Shown here piece by piece: positions 44,788-50,834 of a stretch of 50,834 bases of DNA (the stretch's first letter is position 1; every line of letters begins with the position of its first letter). Made by a program: the position numbers and the translations under genes. Origin of the DNA: Bigelowiella natans CCMP2755. Taxonomy: Eukaryota > Cercozoa > Chlorarachniophyceae. Where the stretch lies: assembly GCA_000320545.1 (NCBI GenBank), contig ADNK01003288.1, positions 40,001-90,834 of the forward strand, in the 5' to 3' direction. The notes below the pieces were generated by a model that was given only the letters and a program-made list of their open reading frames with translations, was not told where the DNA came from and made no database searches.

Positions 44788-45156
44788 AATAATAATGATG
44801 GGTGTACACGAGGTTTATCTACTCCTTAATGTAGCAGCAGTAGAGAGGAGGAACTTCGAATAAACTCAGTGGCGATCATAGGAGGAGCAAGATAAGCTAT
44901 TAATTTCCCTGTACGAAGTAATTAGTTATCCACAATGAAGATAATATGCTACTCATTATGATTGAACACCAAGATGATGGTGATAATGACGACGATGATG
45001 CTAGTAGTGAATCTTAACAATAGACATTGTAGTATCTTTAACTGAGACCTATTCAAGCCAGATACAATCTTACTCAAGTCTTTTCCTTTTGTTTCAGCAC
45101 AGATATGAAAGATTTTTCGTGCATCGTTCGATGTTGTTCGGCCACATAAATATCCT
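44788..45156. other. Short convergent gap
   Basis: 369 bp with GAT repeats and no coding signal that I trust. A minus-strand ORF covering 44949-45200 overlaps the better-supported 3' exon of the next gene in another frame. Confidence 0.4.
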
Positions 45157-45428
45157 CTAATATGAGAAAAGAATCGCGGCTTTATGGGCGTCGTCGCCAT
45201 AGGCGTTATTGTTCGAAAACAAAGTGTAGTCTATTCTTCTCCCAGACTGGAATCGGTCGTTGCTCAACTGCTAGCTTTCTGCTCATAATGATGGCTTTCT
45301 TAACGCCTTTTAGTACCTACTGCCACTTGCCGTACTACCTCGAGTGGGTGATTGGAGGAAGCTGCTCTACTCTTTGCTTTGGCAAATTCCAACCACTTTT
45401 GAAAGGAGGAGGAACAACACACACGGTA
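45157..45428 (-). CDS. 3' exons of an unknown protein
   Basis: Two minus-strand exons join in phase 0: 45428-45339 (FQKWLEFAKAKSRAASSNHP) and 45246-45157 (SGRRIDYTLFSNN, then DDAHKAAILFSY and a stop). Arg-Ile-Asp-Tyr followed by a His near the C-terminus recalls exo/endonuclease-phosphatase enzymes, but the match is too short to rely on. I cannot place the 5' exons. They would have to lie within the repeat-rich space before the methyltransferase gene or overlap it. Confidence 0.35.
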
Positions 45429-45535
45429 CTACTGCCCATGATGAAGAGGGACGCTACATCTAGAGAAAATCATAACAAACTTGAATATAAATACTGTTGA
45501 TAAATGTCACAAGACGGTATAGATAACCATGATGA

Positions 45536-45672
45536 GGATGATGATAATGATAATGATGATGATGATGATGATGATGATGATATTATGATGATGAATTGTG
45601 GTGTTAGCACTGAAATTAGTGCTAATCGATAGCAATTGTAGTTCATTTAACAGCGAACTCATACTCCAAACT

Positions 45673-45705
<33 letters not shown>
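45536..45705. repeat. GAT and CTA microsatellites
   Basis: GAT/AAT repeats cover about 45528-45592 and CTA repeats cover about 45674-45706, upstream of the methyltransferase exon at 45733. Confidence 0.85.
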
Positions 45706-45741
45706 ACTACTTTTGCTCATCATTGCCTTCAGAAAGGGGAT

Positions 45742-46251
45742 ATGGAGCTCAAGAGTCAGATGATTAAGCAGTTACCGCAAACTAGCTGTCCTGAATCGCC
45801 TTCATATAAAATGCAAGGACCGGAGAGGCTGCAGCTTCCTCGGAGAATTCTTCACTTGCTTCAGAATCGTTCGAATTCTACTCATAAGTGCCCTACTGCC
45901 CTTCAAGCCACAAGCTGCGGCGAAAATGCTGGCAAAACGACAAGCAGCTGTCGTATACGCTTTCATAACTTCACCTTCGTGCGTGTTATTTCGAAAGTGG
46001 AGGGGGAGAGTGGCAAAATAGCAATGGAGAAGAATAGAAGAACAACAGAGAAGATTGCCCCTTTAGCAAAGAAGATGCGAAAAAGCCAGGACGTTGTTCT
46101 TCCAGGAGTTTATGAAGTAGAACTACTTAATTTCCTTAGTAGTAATGGTAGCAAATCAAGTCTCCTTCAAAGACAATGATGTCATTATCTACCTAGCGCA
46201 GCATAGCAAGACACAATGGTGTATTAATTATATCATGGTCTATACATATAA

Positions 46252-46325
<74 letters not shown>

Positions 46326-46455
46326 TGTGCTGGTGATTAAGTTGCCCCTCCTCCTCGATTTGTAGGGTGGCAAGGCCTTATGGAGTTGTACAGGAGATTT
46401 GGTAGATCTACCAAAAGAACATCTTCATATGTGCTATTACTAGTACTACTACTAC

Positions 46456-46488
<33 letters not shown>

Positions 46489-46901
46489 CAATAATGATAA
46501 CAGTAACAGTGTAAAAAAACGAATCAGTCAAACATGTACTTAACAGCACATCATATGTTGGCTCCTCGCTGCTTTAATGCTTTAGATCAAATTTTTCGAA
46601 GAATCAAAGAAGCTGAATGATGATCCTCCTAGCACCGACGATGATAGACAACGGAAAAGGCCAACAATTCCTAAGAATCCTTTTGCTGGGAAGAACGTCT
46701 TGGAGCTGGTTCTCTGCTAAGTCCCGATTAGGATATTAGCTTATACCTACTCTCTCACCTCTCCCATTCCCTGCGTGCTAGTTCTCTAATTGCTACGACA
46801 TTCTTGCTTTATTAAATGGTGATTAGGGATGTGGCCATGGTGCTGGAGCTGTATATGCTCATCAGAATAGAGCTGCGAAAGTACTCGAAATAGTAGAAGT
46901 A

Positions 46902-46941
<40 letters not shown>

Positions 46942-47475
46942 TAGGAGTAGTTAGAAAACAATCATCACTTAATGCTTATCAGCAGGAAGATGATGACAGC
47001 AGTAGTACTATTCAATGTTTTTCCTATAATCAATTTCTTCTAAGTTCGGTTACTCATTGTTACAAATGTTATCATTGTTGTTTATTTCTATCACTGACAC
47101 TCTTCGCTCCGGCACGTTGTTGTGGTCTTCTGTCCTACTCATCATGATAACGATAGATTGCAGTTCAAGACTTTAACGAAGAAGTCCTCCGGGATGTCAC
47201 CATTCCAACTTTGCTGTATAACATCTTCAATATCACTGCGCATTGCTATGTCAATCCCCCTTCTCAAAATACAACGAACTGTATTCCCACCACCTCCTCC
47301 TCCTTCACTTCCCACGCCTCCACAGATATCAACGGCAGCATGAACAACCTGCATCAGTCTTCCCCATCATCATCCTCATCATCATTATCACAAAGCGCAC
47401 CAGATTTCTTCGTGGGCCCATGGGGGGCAGATCTCTCAAAGTATATCTTGAACCATCAAACTGCTACCACAACTG

Positions 47476-47506
<31 letters not shown>

Positions 47507-47822
47507 AAGTAGTAATTCTTCTTCTTCGCACACACCACCCTCCTACCGCTATGATATCATCCTTGCGGCAGACACGCTGTATTCTCCCAAATCAATCGCT
47601 GATTTTATTTTGACGGTGAAGATGCTCTTGGAGCCGAAACAAGGCCGTGCCTACATTGCAACACAACGCTATTACTTCGGACTTGGCGGAGGCTTGCTAA
47701 AGCTCAAGGAAGTTGTGAGAAAAGATAAGAGTATAACCCTGCGCGAGTGTTGTGACTATGTCACTGGGACAGGAGTCACGAAGACCATTGTGTGCTTAGC
47801 TCATAAAAAAAAGCAAATATAG
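45742..47822 (+). CDS. METTL18/Hpm1-like protein-histidine methyltransferase
   Basis: METTL18/Hpm1 methylates a histidine of ribosomal protein uL3 using SAM. Exons 45733-46116, 46366-46401, 46586-46708, 46827-46880 and 47157-47822 are all in phase. From the ATG at 45742 the protein is 417 residues. Family hallmarks in order: LPGVYEGGKALWSCTGDL, joined across the first intron, then NVLELGCGHG (SAM motif I, about 174-183), VQDFNEEVLRDVTIP (motif II), FFVGPWGADL, YDIILAADTLYSP and RYYFGLGGGLLKLKE. A Ser/Thr run encoded by CAT and ACT repeats is inserted before motif YDIIL. An upstream first exon is possible because the 45733 acceptor keeps the frame open. Confidence 0.8.
46251..46323. repeat. 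TA then GT microsatellite in methyltransferase intron 1
   Basis: TA run to about 46291, directly followed by a GT run to about 46322, in the intron 46117-46365. Confidence 0.9.
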
Positions 47823-48463
47823 AATGGTACTTGATTCATAATGTTGTTTATGTTATTATTCATGGTATAGCAACAGCAGATAAAGCAAGGAGCACTTGCT
47901 GAATTGTAACCTATGACATTCATGGTGCGTAGTCGCTAGCCTGCTTGGAGGCAGAGTCTAGAGAGTAGACTCGCCTCTCACACGTTGCATATCATGCCTA
48001 GATGCTTTGCCTGTGTGATCGAAATTATGAGTAGTAGTGAATGCTGTGTGATAAAACTGCTGAAGGATAAATGGAGGGGGGGACAGCTGCTGCCATATGT
48101 TTGCCCCATGCGAACATAGAGAAGAGCTTAAGTGCTGCTTCATGTGGATAAAGGTTAGCACAACTGAGGCAAGCTTAACCTACAGGCATTGTGCCTAATC
48201 CTTGCTGTATAATGAGGATGAAGTGTTTGTTTGAGCGGATTGCAATTGGCCATGCTAGCATGACCTTTAGCATTAGTCGCTAGAGCTCAGATAATGCTTG
48301 TCATGAGGTTACTCTCTACATCTTACGTGTGCACATCTACATGGTACATTCTCATGTATCATACACTGGCAGCAGTTTTTGTGCAAGCCTCATAATTTAC
48401 TTCTTCGCTGTTTTGGAATTAATGCTCCATCTATCATGCATACACGGTACGGCTGCTCGATTA

Positions 48464-48497
<34 letters not shown>

Positions 48498-48544
48498 GTC
48501 ATCATCATCGCTGCAGACGGTGATAACGATAGCATTTTAGCTGA
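47823..48544. other. Convergent intergenic region
   Basis: Lies between the methyltransferase and the cyclophilin 3' ends. It includes TCGCTAGCCTGC near 47934, ATGCTAGCATGACC near 48253 and a CAT microsatellite at about 48464-48508. No coding signal. Confidence 0.65.
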
Positions 48545-50834
48545 TTATGACGTTGGAGCACGGGGGGGGATCGACAAATTCTCTCCTCCTTTCACTATTG
48601 ATATCGAGTCAATTATTCCTCCTGAGAATGAACAACAATTAGAAATTAACTCGATCGTTTTCTGATAGCTGTCGTCTCTTTGCAAGTCCTTCTATCTAAA
48701 GCAGCGACGAGGAAGGTTTTAGAAGAAGACATGTGCTTTCTCATTGATTCATGGATTCATTCATTTTGAGAAGTACACGTTCGTCCGTACCATCTTTGAC
48801 GGCTTCCAAGGCGTCGTGAGAGCTTTCTGAGACATATCTACGCACAGAATAACCATGTTTTACTTCCTATCTCCCTATTATCATCATCCTCACCAGCAGC
48901 AGCACAGCAGCAGCAGTAGTATCACCCACCATCACTATCACACCATAAGGACCTACCCGAATACACTAAATTGGCCTTCTTCAAAGCTCAACCCACCAAG
49001 ACCGCCCATGCTGGCACTGCAAATATATGATGGTGGGGGGGGTGATGGTGATGATGACCCATTTAGGCGTAAGGAGATGTATATATCATCATCATCATCA
49101 TCATCATCATTATCATCATACTACTGCTACTACTTCCGACCGGTCAAACTTATAGATAAAGAACTCTGCTGGAGCATTAAGCGTATCATCAGCACCGTGT
49201 GTCATTGCAACCTGATGACCCGTAATGATAACAACAACAACAACAACAATAATAATAATAATAAGAAGAAGAAGAAGAAGAAGGAGATCAACCACTACAG
49301 AAATACTATGATAGTGGAAGAATATGCACTGAGTTCGTTCATTTGCCTTACGATATTTGTAGTAATGATGCATCATCATCATCATCGTCGTCGTCATCAT
49401 GATAATACCGCTCCATAGATTGATAGAGGTAGTGCAGGGTAGTCGCCATTGGTAACATCAAGGCTTTGGCGATAACTGAAGATGAGAATCAGATGAAGGG
49501 CACAACAGCATCAGCAACGATAACAACGACAAACAAAAGAAGAAGGAAAAGAGATATGATGATGATGATGAAGAAGAAGAAGGAAGAACAAGAAGACCGT
49601 ACTCTGGAAGAAATTCATCTTTGAGCCTGACTTCCAAGGGTAGTAGAGCTCCTGCGTTTGGACGCATCGATATTATCGTTGGATGTTATTATTGTATCGA
49701 TATTATTGTTCGAAAACACACACAAACACATCATCATCATCATCGTCGTCGTCATCATCATCATCATCGTTGTTCTTGTTGTCAAAGAAGAAGAAGAAGA
49801 AGAAGAAGAAGGAGAAGAAGAAAAGGGTTCGGTAACCTCCCCCCCTCCCAACTCTTTCAATATTCCTCTCCCTTCTACTGCTACCTACTACTATTTACTA
49901 CTAGCACCTCTATCGTTATCTGGTTTCAGTGTTGGACGCACAAACATCGTCGTTTTGTCAGCAATGGCAATCTTGGAGCCCTGCGGGGTGATATGGGGAT
50001 TATAATGATGATTCGGTACTTGCTTCATAAAAACGCAACATAAATCAATAGCAGCTCCTATCGATCGATTGTCAGTATGTCCTCCTCCTCCCCCCCCCCC
50101 CTCTTCCACCCCCATATTCTTTGCTTTCTCACGAATAAGATCGTCGCTAATCTAGCACTTGTTTGGTGTACCTTATACACGCCATTATTAACGTTGTCCA
50201 GGAAGTTCCCACTCTGATTACCAGTCATTCGTTGGTGGATTAGCGAGGAGAATCATGATAACGAGGATGAAGATGTTACATTATATTGACAACAACACCA
50301 CCAACAACAACAATAACAATGATGATGATGATAATAAGAAATATGTAAAAGGAGATCACAACGCACTGTCAGAGGCGCTGAGTAGCCATCAACAACGATT
50401 TCTATAGGAGTCTCCACCTAATCAGCAAAGAAATGATGATATACAACAGAATAAGAACAACGACAATCGTATGAATAACATCATATTCGTTGCCAGCCAT
50501 GGTGCTGTGCTATTTATGAACGTGGGAGATGCAAGGATTGACCGTCGTAGAACTTAATCGCTTTCAATTGACTTACTCACCCCCTGGAATTTGACGTTTA
50601 AAGTGGTTCTTCCTTGCAGCTTTGGCAGCTTAGAATCTGCGGGAGGAATAGCTAAGTAGTGGTGGTGAAATAGGGGAGGGGGGGGGGAAGTTAATCATGT
50701 TAAATGGCTGGGAAGGAGTAGAAGAAGGAGATAGGAGCAGAAGTAGGAGGGGGGGTAGCAGTAGCACCATTCATGTCAAATGCATTAGTAATTGAGGACT
50801 AAACAGAAAGCATGTGAGGAGGAAGATCATTAAA
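48545..50834 (-). CDS. Thylakoid-lumen cyclophilin, TLP40/CYP38 type, 5' end beyond window
   Basis: TLP40/CYP38 proteins are lumenal cyclophilin-fold proteins needed for photosystem II assembly. Exons 50636-50577, 50401-50367, 50213-50172, then 49651-49603, 49475-49409, 49211-49141, 49016-48957, 48837-48791 and 48621-48545 join with matching phases. In order they read PKLQGRTTLNVKFQGV, IVVDGYSAPLTSGNFLDNV, LLPLEVRLKDEFLPDY, RQSLDVTNGDYPALPLSIYG, VAMTHGADDTLNAPAEFFIY, GGLGGLSFEEGQFSVFGYV and IIDSISIVKGGENLSI, then stop. These follow the family order. One or more exons between 50171 and 49652 are not firmly placed: candidates lie near 50130-50100 and 49987-49936. The N-terminal lumen-targeting part lies beyond the right edge. 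Confidence 0.8.

Noticed and set aside
44949-45200. 83-codon minus ORF beginning MATTPIKPRFFSHIRG
   Set aside because: It overlaps, in another frame, the exon 45246-45157 that joins in phase to a better upstream exon. Its C-terminal half is repeat-derived.
48512-48665. Plus-strand exon-like reading (GDNDSILADYDVGARGGIDK)
   Set aside because: It is the antisense of the last cyclophilin exon, which matches the family on the minus strand (IIDSISIVKGGENL).
48855-49418. 187-codon plus ORF
   Set aside because: It consists of CAT, AAC, AAG and TCA repeat runs and lies antisense to cyclophilin exons.
50402-50500. 32-residue minus ORF with one hydrophobic segment (MAGNEYDVIHTIVVVLILLY)
   Set aside because: It lies wholly inside a well-supported cyclophilin intron. 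The hydrophobic run comes from AT-rich sequence.

Overview
The window is nuclear DNA of an intron-rich, microsatellite-laden eukaryote. Genes are split by short GT-AG introns, exons are often only 35-100 nt, and introns are packed with TA, GT, GA, CTG and ACT repeats. A thylakoid-lumen cyclophilin of the TLP40/CYP38 type at the right edge points to a plastid-bearing organism. Its conserved blocks read to me more like those of algae with complex plastids than like land plants, so a photosynthetic protist (perhaps an ochrophyte) is my inference. The species cannot be named from the sequence.

Left to right: a coiled-coil protein (minus, runs off the left edge); PSTK, the O-phosphoseryl-tRNA(Sec) kinase (plus); RAD51 (minus) head-to-head with MSH6 (plus); a 20-exon SGT-like TPR co-chaperone (minus) head-to-head with a RING/TRAF-zinc-finger protein (plus); a poorly resolved low-complexity gene ending in an R3H-like domain (plus); a glutathione S-transferase (minus); a large multi-exon gene with DEP-like and PH-like segments, a CxxC pair and a C-terminal membrane segment (plus); a small unknown gene (plus); an SH3-like domain protein (minus); a ~97-residue unknown protein (plus); two 3' exons of an unknown minus-strand gene; a METTL18/Hpm1-like histidine methyltransferase (plus); and the TLP40/CYP38-like cyclophilin (minus, runs off the right edge).

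Two structural themes stand out. First, orientation alternates almost gene by gene, so most genes share a divergent promoter space on one side and a convergent 3' space on the other. Second, most convergent or 3' spaces hold islands of palindromic CTAG words (GCTAGC, TGCTAGCA, TCTAGA, GCATGC), while the divergent spaces nearly lack them. The RAD51/MSH6 divergent promoter contains a perfect E2F-type site, which fits S-phase co-regulation of two DNA-repair genes. PSTK implies that the organism makes selenocysteine.

I assembled gene models by eye by joining exons with compatible phase. Models for PSTK, RAD51, MSH6, SGT, GST, the methyltransferase and most of the cyclophilin close in frame throughout. 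The R3H gene, the DEP/PH gene and several small genes are only partly resolved.
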